Source: Planctomycetaceae bacterium (GTDB taxonomy: Bacteria > Planctomycetota > Planctomycetia > Pirellulales > Pirellulaceae). Taken from it: DNA of 64,000 nucleotides. The stretch spans positions 58,570 to 122,569 of the forward strand of contig JACKHN010000020.1 of the NCBI GenBank assembly GCA_020638975.1. The letters run 5' to 3'. The notes beneath the pieces were generated by a model. That model searched no databases. It worked only from the letters and a program-made list of their open reading frames with translations, and had not been told where the DNA came from. Positions within the stretch are counted from its first letter, which is position 1. Every line of letters begins with the position of its first letter. Positions 1 to 8,866 of the stretch are shown in pieces. The position numbers and the translations under genes were made by a program.

Positions 1-3000
1 ACACCGGACAGCGTGGCGTTCTACTTCTCGGACGGAGAGGCCGAGGAACTACGCCTGAGTTACGAGGGCTTCGATCGACGTGCGCGAGCAATTGGCGCGC
101 ACTTGCTGGAAAAGGGAATGCAAGGCGAGCGGGTCTTGCTACTCTATCCACCAGGCCTGGACTTTGTAACCGGATTCATGGGCTGCCTCTATGCGGGAGC
201 AACGGCAGTGCCAGCCTATCCGCCCCGCCGCAATCGCTATATGTCGCGAATCGATGCGATCTCGGACGACGCACAGGCCAAAGCCGTTTTGACAGTCGCC
301 GATGTTGCAGATCGAGTCCAAGGGATGTTGAAAGAAGCACCGGCCCTCGAAGCGGCAATGTGGATCGCAACCGATCAGATTCCTGACGATGCGGCTGACT
401 CTTGGGTGCTTCCGAAGTTCGACGATTCGTCGCTGGCGGTGCTTCAGTATACCTCGGGTTCCACGGGCAATCCCAAGGGCGTGATGCTATCGCACGCGAA
501 CATCATTCATAATTGTCGATTGATCGTGCATGCTTTCGAAGCTGACATCAATTCCGTCGGTATGAGTTGGCTGCCGACTTATCACGACATGGGGCTGGTA
601 GGCGGCGTGTTGATGCCGCTATTTATTGGACGGCCCAATATCTTGATGTCGCCCATGTCGTTCCTGCAAAAACCGGTTCGCTGGATGCGTGCCATAACTA
701 AGTACAATGTGACGATCAGCGGCGGGCCTAACTTTGCTTACGACTTGTGCGTAGACAAGATCACTGACGAAGAAATGGCGGGACTCGATCTCAGTAGCTG
801 GTTAGTGGCATTCAACGGTGCGGAGCCGATTCGCTCGACCACCTTGAAAGCGTTTATCGAAAGGTTCTCTTCGGTCGGCTTCCGCCCGGAAGCTTGCTAT
901 CCCTGTTACGGCATGGCCGAAACCACGCTCATCGTCACCGGCAGCCACCGAAAGAATCCACCGATCATTCGGAATTTTGACGGGCCAGCTCTCGACGAGC
1001 ATCGTGTCGTATTCGCATCGCCAGACGAAGAGGGTTCACGCAGTCTGGTTGGCTGTGGCCATGTGCTGCCCGAAGAAGAAGTGATCATCGTCGCACCCGA
1101 GAGCCGCAAGCGATTGCCCGAACACCAGGTGGGCGAAGTCTGGGTGCGGAGCCCTAGTGTCGGCAAAGGTTACTGGAATAAGCCGGATGTCACGCAGGAA
1201 ATTTTCCAAGCGGTCACATCACGAGGCGAATCGGGATACCTTCGGACAGGCGACCTGGGGTTCATGGACGACGGCGAGTTGTTCGTCACGGGGCGGCTCA
1301 AGGATTTGATCATCGTCCGCGGCGTGAATCGTTACCCGCAAGATATCGAGCAAACCGTCGAACGAACCGATCCGCGTCTCCAGGCCGGAGCTGCGGCAGC
1401 GTTTGCAGTCGATTTAAATGGACGTGAGTGTTTGATCGTGATGACCGAAGTCGAGCGAACCCGACACAAGGACTGGTCGAGTGTCATTCAAGCAATCCGA
1501 AGTAATGTGACGCGCGAGCATGAATTGCCTCCCGACGTGATCGCGTTGGTTCGCTTCGGTTCGATGCCGAAGACCTCCAGCGGCAAGATTCAGCGTCACG
1601 CCTGCCGAGCAGCGTTCCTGGAGGACTCACTGCCCGTGGTCGCAAGATGGACCGCTTGGTCGGGTGGCGAAGAAGTTGAGGATTGGGACACAATCGTCGT
1701 CGAGTCGACCGCCGCCACGGTGACGACGCCAACCGTTCGTCGAGAAGCTGGTTCACTGCAAGGCGAAGTGAACCTGAACGTCGCCGATGTCGTCATGCAG
1801 CACGTTCGCGAAATCGCAAAGGAACGCGCGAATGGTCTGACGCTGGATTCGAACATCCTCGGATTGGGCTTGGATTCATTGGAACGGCTACAGCTCGCGC
1901 ATGCGCTCGAAGACGCTTTCGGAGGTCGTTTCCCAGAGGACGTCTTGTCCGTGATCGAAACTTGTCGCGAAGTGACACTGGCAGTCCAGACCTACATTGG
2001 CACCAAGGCCCGCACCCGTAACCTGTCCTCATTGACCGATCAACTCAGTCGTGAAAATCGGGATATCCAGCCTGCGGATTATCAGTTCGCGGAAATGGCC
2101 GAATACAAGCGACTGCAGCAGCAAGCCACGCTATTGTCTTTCACTGGAATTCCCAACCCGTATTTCACTCGTCACGAAGGAATTACAAACGATCGAACGG
2201 TAATCGATGGACATGAGCTGATCAGTTGGTCCAGCTACAACTACCTGGGCATGTCCGGCGACCCCGCGGTTACGGAGGCGGCGTGTGAAGCGATCAAGCG
2301 GTACGGCACGAGTGTCTCGGCGAGTCGTCTCGTCTCGGGTGAAAAAACCATTCACCGCGAACTCGAACAAGGCCTCGCGGACTTTCTGGGTGTTGATGAC
2401 GCGATTACCTTGGTGGGCGGTCACTCAACGAACGAGACGACCATTGGCCACTTGTTTGGACCGGGCGACCTCATTCTCCACGATGCGTTGGCTCACAACA
2501 GCATTATGCAAGGGGCAATCCTGTCCGGTGCGCGACGCCGGGGATTCGACCACAACGCTTGGCAGCAACTCGATACGATCCTGAAAGAAATTCGCCACGA
2601 ATATCGTCGCGTGCTGGTCGTCATCGAAGGTGTGTATAGCATGGACGGCGACTACCCCGATCTGCCGAAGTTCGTGGAAGTCAAACAACGCCATAAGACC
2701 TTTCTGATGGTTGATGAAGCACACTCGATTGGCACCATGGGAGCCCACGGTCGAGGCATTAGCGAACACTTTGGTATCGACCCTCGCGAAGTGGATATCT
2801 GGATGGGTACGCTGAGCAAATCGTTCGGCAGTTGCGGCGGATACATCGCGGGCGGTAACGAATTAGTTCAGTATTTGAAGTACACTGCGCCTGGCTTTGT
2901 CTATAGCGTTGGCTTGTCACCTCCGAATTGTGCAGCGGCCTTGGCGTCGTTGCGTATCCTGCAAAAGGAGCCGGAGCGAGTCGCCAGAGTTCAAGCGAAC

Positions 3001-3294
3001 TCGAAGCTATTCCTCAAACTGGCGAAAGCGAGGGGGTTAAACACCGGATTCAGTAACGGTACTCCTGTCGTACCCTTGATCATGGGCAATTCGCTGAACG
3101 CGCTGCGTCTTTCACGAGCGTTGTACGAAGACGGCATCAATGTACAGCCGATCCTCTATCCTGCCGTCGAAGAGAAGGCGTCACGACTACGCTTTTTTAT
3201 CACTTCGATGCACACCAACGAACAGATTGAGCTGACCGTGGATACGACTGCAAGACGCCTGCAGCAAATCGATCCAAGTTGTCTGAACACTTGA
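1..3294 (+). CDS. Fatty acyl-AMP ligase - ACP - alpha-oxoamine synthase fusion (5' partial)
   Basis: The reading frame is open from base 1, so the N-terminus lies outside the window; numbering here starts at the GTG at 13. Three domains are visible. An adenylate-forming acyl ligase of the fatty acyl-AMP ligase type spans about 1-545, with the P-loop YTSGSTGNPKG near 145-155 and the A10-type motif PKTSSGKIQ near 519. An acyl carrier domain follows at about 580-670; GLDSL carries the phosphopantetheine serine, Ser622. A PLP-dependent alpha-oxoamine synthase (AONS/KBL/serine palmitoyltransferase fold) covers about 690-1085, with GTLSKSFG holding the Schiff-base lysine, Lys936. The family logic is activation of a fatty acid, loading on the carrier, and decarboxylative condensation with an amino acid. 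The amino acid and product cannot be read from sequence. No clear downstream partner gene is in the window. Confidence 0.9.
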   Translation, partial: TPDSVAFYFSDGEAEELRLSYEGFDRRARAIGAHLLEKGMQGERVLLLYPPGLDFVTGFMGCLYAGATAVPAYPPRRNRYMSRIDAISDDAQAKAVLTVADVADRVQGMLKEAPALEAAMWIATDQIPDDAADSWVLPKFDDSSLAVLQYTSGSTGNPKGVMLSHANIIHNCRLIVHAFEADINSVGMSWLPTYHDMGLVGGVLMPLFIGRPNILMSPMSFLQKPVRWMRAITKYNVTISGGPNFAYDLCVDKITDEEMAGLDLSSWLVAFNGAEPIRSTTLKAFIERFSSVGFRPEACYPCYGMAETTLIVTGSHRKNPPIIRNFDGPALDEHRVVFASPDEEGSRSLVGCGHVLPEEEVIIVAPESRKRLPEHQVGEVWVRSPSVGKGYWNKPDVTQEIFQAVTSRGESGYLRTGDLGFMDDGELFVTGRLKDLIIVRGVNRYPQDIEQTVERTDPRLQAGAAAAFAVDLNGRECLIVMTEVERTRHKDWSSVIQAIRSNVTREHELPPDVIALVRFGSMPKTSSGKIQRHACRAAFLEDSLPVVARWTAWSGGEEVEDWDTIVVESTAATVTTPTVRREAGSLQGEVNLNVADVVMQHVREIAKERANGLTLDSNILGLGLDSLERLQLAHALEDAFGGRFPEDVLSVIETCREVTLAVQTYIGTKARTRNLSSLTDQLSRENRDIQPADYQFAEMAEYKRLQQQATLLSFTGIPNPYFTRHEGITNDRTVIDGHELISWSSYNYLGMSGDPAVTEAACEAIKRYGTSVSASRLVSGEKTIHRELEQGLADFLGVDDAITLVGGHSTNETTIGHLFGPGDLILHDALAHNSIMQGAILSGARRRGFDHNAWQQLDTILKEIRHEYRRVLVVIEGVYSMDGDYPDLPKFVEVKQRHKTFLMVDEAHSIGTMGAHGRGISEHFGIDPREVDIWMGTLSKSFGSCGGYIAGGNELVQYLKYTAPGFVYSVGLSPPNCAAALASLRILQKEPERVARVQANSKLFLKLAKARGLNTGFSNGTPVVPLIMGNSLNALRLSRALYEDGINVQPILYPAVEEKASRLRFFITSMHTNEQIELTVDTTARRLQQIDPSCLNT

Positions 3295-3396
3295 GATCGA
3301 TCTAATCACGAAGAGCGCTACACTAACGGACGATCACAATAAATTGCTGCATTGAGTTCAAGAAATGGGATTGCGTGGTCGGGCCCTCGCTCTAAA

Positions 3397-3621
3397 ATGC
3401 ATTTCAACTCACAATTACGAAGCGTCGGGAGACTTCTCACAGTGCTAACGGAATCACAAGTAGAGCGTAGTTTTCGCAAGTTGATTAAGGCCGAAGCCCT
3501 TATCGCAGAAACGTTCGATAAGGCTGAAGAGTTGTTAGAAGAACTTCGGCCCGAAAGCCCCCTTCGCCATCGGCTCTATTCAGAGCTAGATGAATTGCGA
3601 GAAATCTCGCCTTCTGAGTAA
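3397..3621 (+). CDS. Small hypothetical protein (74 aa)
   Basis: This is a short, charged, probably helical protein rich in Glu, Leu and Arg (ETFDKAEELLEELRPE near the middle). I chose the ATG at 3397; an in-frame TTG at 3352 would add 15 residues, and a GTG further in is also possible. There is no signal peptide or membrane segment. It lies about 100 bp after the ligase/synthase fusion on the same strand and ends just before a hairpin that could terminate both convergent genes. I do not recognise the family. Confidence 0.5.
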   Translation: MHFNSQLRSVGRLLTVLTESQVERSFRKLIKAEALIAETFDKAEELLEELRPESPLRHRLYSELDELREISPSE

Positions 3622-3652
3622 TACCCTTTGACGAGTCGCTCCAAAACGAGAA

Positions 3653-3686
3653 AACCGCAAGCCGCCAAAACTGACGACTTGCGGTT
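3653..3686. terminator. Candidate bidirectional terminator hairpin
   Basis: A perfect 9-bp inverted repeat, AACCGCAAG at 3653-3661 and CTTGCGGTT at 3678-3686, is separated by a 16-nt loop. It lies between the convergent genes ending at 3621 (plus) and 3714 (minus). There is no long T-run on either side, so rho-independent activity is only plausible. Confidence 0.45.
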
Positions 3687-3713
3687 GTTGAATGCTTCTC
3701 GTCGATCGAATCA

Positions 3714-4952
3714 CTACCGACGATAATCGAATCCGAAAGTGGTTCCAAACATGACGACATTCTGGTCATTTCGGTTGATGTCGTTTCCACGTCCCACACC
3801 GCGACCAAAGTCCATGAATGTGATCCCGGCCCGAAGCGATATGTCACGAGTTAGTTCATAGGCCGCTTCCGCCCGAACCTCTCCACCGAACACGAACTCC
3901 GTCGCATTGCCGGAGTTGAGGGTGTTGCTCAGGAAGACTCCCTCTGGCGGTTCGTCCACTCCTGTCGCGTCGTAGAATGTCAACTCCGTATGGAGCGTCG
4001 TTTGCTGGAACTGGAAGTTCGAGAATAGAAACGCTCTCAGTTCACCAGACAAGTTCCAGCGGCCCTTGACTTTGTACCAGCGGGCTCCGAATTGGCCACC
4101 CACCATGTGATTGTCGAATCTTGACGTCAGTTGGTCAAACTGTTCGTTTTGGAGCGTCGTCGGATCGATGGTTGTCGGTGGGACTTGACCAACATTTACG
4201 CCCAAGTCCGTTATCCGAGCGTACGTATCTCGTTCCCAGTAGTCCTGAAAACTAACGTAGCGGAAACCGAAGAAGGGTTCGAAGCGACTTCCATAGTGAA
4301 GCTGTTTCAAGCGAAACGACTTGTTGAGTTCAAAGCTAGTTATCGCCGCCTCGTTCAAACTGTCGCGAACGAAATACCTACGGTCACCCGAGATTACGTT
4401 GTTCTGGTCACTTCGCGGAACTCCGGGGTTCTGGTCTGTAACCGTCACATCCGTGCCATTTCGCAGATCGACGTAGTCAGAAGCAATTGTGTTGACTGTG
4501 TCAGAAGTATTCAACACGTTGACACGTTCCGCCTCTGTGACGTTAAAGGCATGCGGACCGTCGATATTCCAATATTCACCAAACCAACCGTGATCTTCGG
4601 GGCTCATATACCCCAAGGTAAAACGATTGCCCCAAGTGAAGTCACCTTCGGTATGCGTGACCTCGTCTCTGGGCCTGGATACGTAAATATGAACACGATC
4701 GGCCGTCGCGAACCAACCCGTCGGTGCCTCCGGGCCGTTACCGAACTCGCCGAACTCGGCGGGTGCGAAAAACTGAAAGTCGTGTGGAAACGCTGTAGTA
4801 TCCACAAAGGGTTGCCAAAGATCGGGGTTATCCCCGTCCGGGTCGATGAGAGGCATGCCCCGATGTATCTCGTGCTGCGCATGAATCTGCGGAGTTAGCA
4901 AAGCGAGAGCGGCGATCGTTGCGAAAGACCCAAATAATTTGCGTATCGACAT
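3714..4952 (-). CDS. Planctomycete outer-membrane beta-barrel protein
   Basis: The 412-aa protein begins with a signal peptide (about 1-25, ending LTPQIHAQ). Alternating hydrophobic/polar strands rich in Phe, Tyr and Trp continue to a C-terminus typical of barrels (FGFDYRR). The layout resembles the BBP7-like porins that planctomycetes carry in many copies. The start codon is preceded by GGAAGAAAG, a reasonable ribosome binding site. Function is probably a surface or porin protein; the substrate is unknown. A 474-bp gene-free stretch lies upstream. Confidence 0.7.
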   Translation of the reverse strand: MSIRKLFGSFATIAALALLTPQIHAQHEIHRGMPLIDPDGDNPDLWQPFVDTTAFPHDFQFFAPAEFGEFGNGPEAPTGWFATADRVHIYVSRPRDEVTHTEGDFTWGNRFTLGYMSPEDHGWFGEYWNIDGPHAFNVTEAERVNVLNTSDTVNTIASDYVDLRNGTDVTVTDQNPGVPRSDQNNVISGDRRYFVRDSLNEAAITSFELNKSFRLKQLHYGSRFEPFFGFRYVSFQDYWERDTYARITDLGVNVGQVPPTTIDPTTLQNEQFDQLTSRFDNHMVGGQFGARWYKVKGRWNLSGELRAFLFSNFQFQQTTLHTELTFYDATGVDEPPEGVFLSNTLNSGNATEFVFGGEVRAEAAYELTRDISLRAGITFMDFGRGVGRGNDINRNDQNVVMFGTTFGFDYRR

Positions 4953-5135
4953 GACTTTCTTCCACCTTCGACGGTGACGATGTAACGGTCACGATTGCGT
5001 AACCTCTTCTGTGTGATAGACGAGGCTCGTGACGGTCTTATCGGAAATACCCGTCGCAGAAGTTGAGTAAGAAAGGCAATCCTTGACGAGAATTCCGATA
5101 GTGCGGTTCGCAACGGTGCCGCTAGCGGTAGCGTC

Positions 5136-5220
5136 AAGAAAGAAAAACGGCCTCCGCAGGGGGGCAGTAACCTGCGAAGGCCAGAAGTGTTGCTCACGGA
5201 GGTGGGGCAGAAACCTCTCG
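5136..5220 (-). ncRNA. Candidate small RNA 3' end with two C-rich hairpin loops
   Basis: Read on the minus strand, two hairpins follow each other. The first (5218-5198) has a 6-bp stem and loop TTCTGCCCC. The second (5182-5149) has a 12-bp stem and loop TTACTGCCCC, then a T-rich tail. No coding gene ends here, so the terminator probably closes a non-coding transcript starting upstream of 5220 (perhaps near 5380). The repeated CUGCCCC loop looks like a target-binding seed. The 5' end cannot be placed from sequence. It could instead be a leader or attenuator of the minus-strand outer-membrane protein gene. Confidence 0.35.
5137..5182 (-). terminator. Intrinsic terminator (minus strand)
   Basis: The stem is GGCCTTCGCAGG / CCTGCGGAGGCC (minus-strand reading, 5182-5171 and 5160-5149) with a 10-nt loop, followed by GTTTTTCTTTCTT. 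The one non-Watson-Crick position is a U-G wobble on the minus-strand RNA but a C-A mismatch on the plus strand. This supports minus-strand transcription. Confidence 0.75.
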
Positions 5221-5319
5221 CAAGCTACTAGGTACCCAACGTCCGATATTGTGAGCGGCCCTCATTCGAATTGCAATACGACACCCGCGACAAAATTGCA
5301 GAACGCCCCCTCAAATAGG

Positions 5320-5375
5320 CGAAGTGAATTGCTAACGCCCGATGAGGCCATATACTTCGTTAGCAGTTCACCTCG
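5320..5375. repeat. Long imperfect inverted repeat
   Basis: GTGAATTGCTAACG (5324-5337) pairs with CGTTAGCAGTTCAC (5358-5371), 13 of 14 positions. Past one mismatch, three more pairs extend the stem (5320-5322 with 5373-5375). The loop is 20 nt. It sits 51-107 bp upstream of the TraB-like start. It could be an operator, a leader RNA stem, or the 5' part of the candidate small RNA. Confidence 0.5.
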
Positions 5376-5426
5376 TACAAGTCGTGTGGATTCTTTCCCA
5401 GCGCGTCGAACAACAAGGCAGCAAAC

Positions 5427-6326
5427 ATGTTTGAAAAACCAATACGAATCGCTATCACTGCCATCTGCCTGTCGTACTTCGCAGCAAGCGTCGTGGCCGA
5501 CCCGCCAGCCGCCAAAGCGGACCAAGACTTTCTTCGTCTTCGGCGAAATGAGGCGAAGGAGCTGGTTGCGTTAGAAACGGTCATCGCGAGCTATCAAGGA
5601 GAGCATCAGGGAAAACCCGTCGTCGTCGATCTGATTGGGGCCGTGCATATCGGAGACAAGGCGTACTATGACGAGTTGAATAAAGCCTTCGAGACATACG
5701 ATGTGGTGCTCTACGAGTTGGTTGCCCCACGCGACACGACGCCGGTGGCGGGCCAGCGCTCGGCTCATCCTGTCAGTCTCCTTCAGGTGACGATGAAAAG
5801 TATGCTGTCACTGCAATTCCAACTCGATAGCATTGACTACAGCAAGAAGAATTTCGTGCATGCCGACATGACGCCCGAAGAATTCACAGAAAGCATGGAC
5901 CAGCGTGGCGAGAGCATGATGCAAATGTTTCTGCGGATGTTCGGTCAAAGCATCGCGATGCAGTCTCGCGATCCATCGCGCAGTAGCGATGCCGCACTCT
6001 TGTCTGCGCTGTTCGCCAAGCCAGAAGAGCGACCGCTTCGCTTAAAGCGTGTCATGGCCGAACAGTTCGAAGACATGGAGACTGCTACCTCCGTACTCGA
6101 TGGCCCTGAAGGATCGACGATAGTTACGGAACGGAACAAAGCAGCCCTTCGCGTTTTGAAACAGCAACTCGAAGCAGGTCATGCGCGCATTGCTATCTTC
6201 TACGGAGCCGCGCATCTTCCGGATATGGAAGAGCGATTAACCGCTGACTTCCAGCTGAAACGCACTGGCACCAAATGGCTCGCCGCGTGGAATTTGTCCG
6301 ACGCGCAAGCACCTCCAACTGAGTAG
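5427..6326 (+). CDS. TraB/GumN-like protein, exported
   Basis: The 299-aa protein has an N-terminal signal peptide (about 1-24, AASVVADP). It carries the two sequence marks of the TraB/PrgY/GumN superfamily: GAVHIGDKAYYDEL near residues 71-84 with the conserved His, and FYGAAHLPDM near 257-266 with the second conserved His region. TraB-like proteins include putative metal-dependent proteases or hydrolases (Tiki relatives). The substrate here is unknown. It stands alone, downstream of the structured intergenic region. Confidence 0.65.
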   Translation: MFEKPIRIAITAICLSYFAASVVADPPAAKADQDFLRLRRNEAKELVALETVIASYQGEHQGKPVVVDLIGAVHIGDKAYYDELNKAFETYDVVLYELVAPRDTTPVAGQRSAHPVSLLQVTMKSMLSLQFQLDSIDYSKKNFVHADMTPEEFTESMDQRGESMMQMFLRMFGQSIAMQSRDPSRSSDAALLSALFAKPEERPLRLKRVMAEQFEDMETATSVLDGPEGSTIVTERNKAALRVLKQQLEAGHARIAIFYGAAHLPDMEERLTADFQLKRTGTKWLAAWNLSDAQAPPTE

Positions 6327-6455
6327 ACGCGTGATGCGAGCCACTCGCCACCAATGGGGGCGGTTCCTTTACAGCTTCGCTGTGATCCGACATACTGGCG
6401 ACCCACGTCAATGGAACATCGTCGGAACACGATCGCTTCGAGAGAACCAACGCGG

Positions 6456-7268
6456 ATGCCTCGGCTGTCTATTAACGAACTAACCACCTACCGCTGGTCG
6501 TTCGAAGAAGATATCGAACACTATAAGGCCGCCGGAATTCAGTCGCTGGCTGTCTGGCGCCATAAGCTTTCCGACTTTGGCGAAGAGAAGGGAATCGAGT
6601 TGCTGATCGATAGCGGCTTGACCGTGTCGAGTTTGCAATGGGCGGGCGGGTTCACCGGAAGCGATGGACAATCTCATCAGGACAGCATCGCGGATGCTCG
6701 ATCAGCGATCCAACTCGCCGCCGAGATGCGAGCCGATTGCTTGACCGTGTACAGCGGCAGTCGTGCGGGTCACACGAACAATCACGCACGCCGTTTGCTC
6801 ACGGGAGCAATCAAGAATCTTTTGCCTATTGCTTGCGAGTTCGGCGTGCCGCTCGCGATTGAACCGATGCCATCGCGTTGTGCTTCGGAATGGACGTTTT
6901 TGACCGACATCGATGAAACGCTTGAGTTGCTTGATCAATTCGATTCTCCGCAACTCAAACTCGTCTTCGATACGTCTCATTTCGGACACAACGAAGCGAT
7001 CTGCTCGCGACTGGGTGAACTTGCACAACGAATCGGCATCGTTCATTTGGCCGATGCCAAAGAACCCATCTGCTGCGAACAAAACCGTTGCCGCTTGGGC
7101 GAAGGCTCCATTCCGCTTGATTGCATGATCTCGTCGCTTGTTCGCGGAGGATACGACGGCTACTTCGACGTGAAGCTGATGGGTGAAGAAATCGAAGCCG
7201 CCGACTACGCCGAATTGATCGCACACTCGAAAGCGACATTCGAGCAATTAACAGCAGCCGTCGTTTGA
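6456..7268 (+). CDS. Sugar phosphate isomerase/epimerase-like TIM barrel
   Basis: The protein is about 270 aa from the ATG at 6456; in-frame ATGs at 6354 and 6411 would add residues that look non-coding. It has the xylose isomerase-like TIM barrel pattern. Metal-ligand candidates are in AIEPMPSRCASEWTFLTD, LVFDTSHFGHNEA and VHLADAKE, and the late motif GYDGYFDVKLMGEEIE fits the family. There is no signal peptide, so it is cytoplasmic. Family members isomerise or epimerise sugars or act in inositol catabolism; the actual substrate cannot be named. It ends 5 bp from the convergent PQQ-propeller gene. Confidence 0.75.
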   Translation: MPRLSINELTTYRWSFEEDIEHYKAAGIQSLAVWRHKLSDFGEEKGIELLIDSGLTVSSLQWAGGFTGSDGQSHQDSIADARSAIQLAAEMRADCLTVYSGSRAGHTNNHARRLLTGAIKNLLPIACEFGVPLAIEPMPSRCASEWTFLTDIDETLELLDQFDSPQLKLVFDTSHFGHNEAICSRLGELAQRIGIVHLADAKEPICCEQNRCRLGEGSIPLDCMISSLVRGGYDGYFDVKLMGEEIEAADYAELIAHSKATFEQLTAAVV

Positions 7269-7273
7269 TTGCC

Positions 7274-8749
7274 TCATTCTGGAATCAACTCCAAGCAGAC
7301 CAAGCGGTCGTCGCCTCGCACGTAGAGTAATCCATGCGACAAGATCGGCGCGGCCCAGGCCGGATACTTCAGCAGCGGACGCGGTTGGAACGCCGGATTT
7401 GATTCCTTGGCAAGCAGCAGCATCTCCGAAACAAGCTCGTACTTTTTCGGATTGACGCGAATCAACTTTAACGTGCCGTACTCGCCAAGTTGAATGAAGT
7501 GCCCGTCCACGTACAGCAGCGACGAACGTTCGCGAGTCTCCGGCGGCAATTGCTCCACCCATTGCACTTGGCCCGTCTTCCAATCAATACATCGCAAATC
7601 CGCGTCCGGCGGATTCCGCCCACTGCATGCGTATAAGTATCCGTCAAGATAGATCCCGGTGTTCCAATGTGTAAGCATCGCTTTCGGTTCGCGGGGACTC
7701 GGATCGTCCGCCCAAACAAGGTCGTATCCTCCCGGCTTCACCCGAAGCAACGAACTGCCAACCGAATACGTTTCGGAGATGAAGACTTCGTCGCCAACAA
7801 CCACCGGAGTTGCCGCGTTCACGCTCTCCAACTTCGGCGAGCGCCACGGATAGTGAAAGTCGACTTTGCCACTGGCCGGCTCAAAGCCAACCAAGCCGCC
7901 GCGCGCAAACATAAAACACCATCGCCGATCGTTGATCGTGACCAGTTGCGGCGACGAGTAACTGGCAAGTTCATCGGTAATCTTGTACTTTTCTTCGCCC
8001 GTAAACTTATTGAAAGCCACGATCCCGCAACCATTGCCATCGATGCGTCCGCCACTTTCGTAAAGTCCCGGACTTCCCGGCGGACTGCCTCCCACCATAC
8101 AGATCAACAAGTCGCCTTCGACGACGGGAGTGCTGCCAACACCAAAGAAGTTCTGCGACACACCGTACTTCGTATTGACGTCCAGCTTCCATAACAGCCC
8201 TCCATCCGCAGCCCGCAAACAATGCAGCATCCCTTCGGCACCGTAGATGTAAACGCGATCACCATCGATCACGGGCGAGCAACGAGGGCCATTGTTGTAG
8301 CCGAGCAGATCTTCGTAATCGGTCGGATACTGAAACTGCCACAACTCATCGCCCGTCTCGGCGTTGAGGCACAGCAACGTCGCTCGATTGCCTTGCCGCT
8401 CGAAGTGGTACATCCGGCCCCTGCTAATGCTCCCGATCCCATACCCCGTTTGGAGCTCTCGCTGCCACACGATCTTCAATCCAGCATCAGGCCAAGGAGA
8501 GATGATGCCCGTCTCCGGCGACTTGCTATCGCGGTTCGGTCCCAAGAAGTCCGGCCAATCGACTCCCTGTTTCCGAGTCCACAAGTTCGATGCCGATACG
8601 GAATTACTGCTGGCATCGGTTAACTGAGTGTTCGATTCGGCGTCAGAACTTAGAGCAGTTTGATCATCCGCCGTTGTCGGATTGCTGTTCGCACATCCGA
8701 AGAAAGTGGCTAGAACGAACATCAGTAATAGGTTTCGTGTCTGCAACAT
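7274..8749 (-). CDS. PQQ-type beta-propeller lipoprotein
   Basis: I start the protein at the ATG at 8749 (491 aa). This places a hydrophobic leader ending LATFFGCANS at the N-terminus, with a plausible though atypical lipobox cysteine; longer starts up to 8884 lack sense. The mature protein opens with the planctomycete propeller phrase WPDFLGPNRDSKSPETG. It then shows repeated blades of the type GDRVYIYGAEGMLHCLRAADG and ETGDELWQFQYP, as in BamB/PQQ-like propellers. It is probably periplasmic or outer-membrane anchored with a binding role; no catalytic residues are evident. Confidence 0.75.
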   Translation of the reverse strand: MLQTRNLLLMFVLATFFGCANSNPTTADDQTALSSDAESNTQLTDASSNSVSASNLWTRKQGVDWPDFLGPNRDSKSPETGIISPWPDAGLKIVWQRELQTGYGIGSISRGRMYHFERQGNRATLLCLNAETGDELWQFQYPTDYEDLLGYNNGPRCSPVIDGDRVYIYGAEGMLHCLRAADGGLLWKLDVNTKYGVSQNFFGVGSTPVVEGDLLICMVGGSPPGSPGLYESGGRIDGNGCGIVAFNKFTGEEKYKITDELASYSSPQLVTINDRRWCFMFARGGLVGFEPASGKVDFHYPWRSPKLESVNAATPVVVGDEVFISETYSVGSSLLRVKPGGYDLVWADDPSPREPKAMLTHWNTGIYLDGYLYACSGRNPPDADLRCIDWKTGQVQWVEQLPPETRERSSLLYVDGHFIQLGEYGTLKLIRVNPKKYELVSEMLLLAKESNPAFQPRPLLKYPAWAAPILSHGLLYVRGDDRLVCLELIPE

Positions 8750-8866
8750 TCCGGAGCCTTTAATTCGATGGTTTCTCGACGCATTACGAATCGTACCGTC
8801 GTGATAATATAGCCATGTTCGCCTAACTCGCGTAGACTTCAGACCTCCAAGACCTGAATTCATTCC

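Larger units (their letters stand above)
4953..5426. other. 474-bp intergenic region with structured elements
   Basis: There is no convincing protein gene between the outer-membrane protein start (4952, minus) and the TraB-like start (5427, plus). The stretch holds a strong minus-strand intrinsic terminator, a second hairpin beside it, and a long imperfect inverted repeat, each listed separately. Confidence 0.6.

Noticed and set aside
4131..4898. Long plus-strand open frame (255 codons)
   Set aside because: It lies wholly antisense to the outer-membrane barrel gene, lacks a ribosome binding site and shows no protein-like domain.
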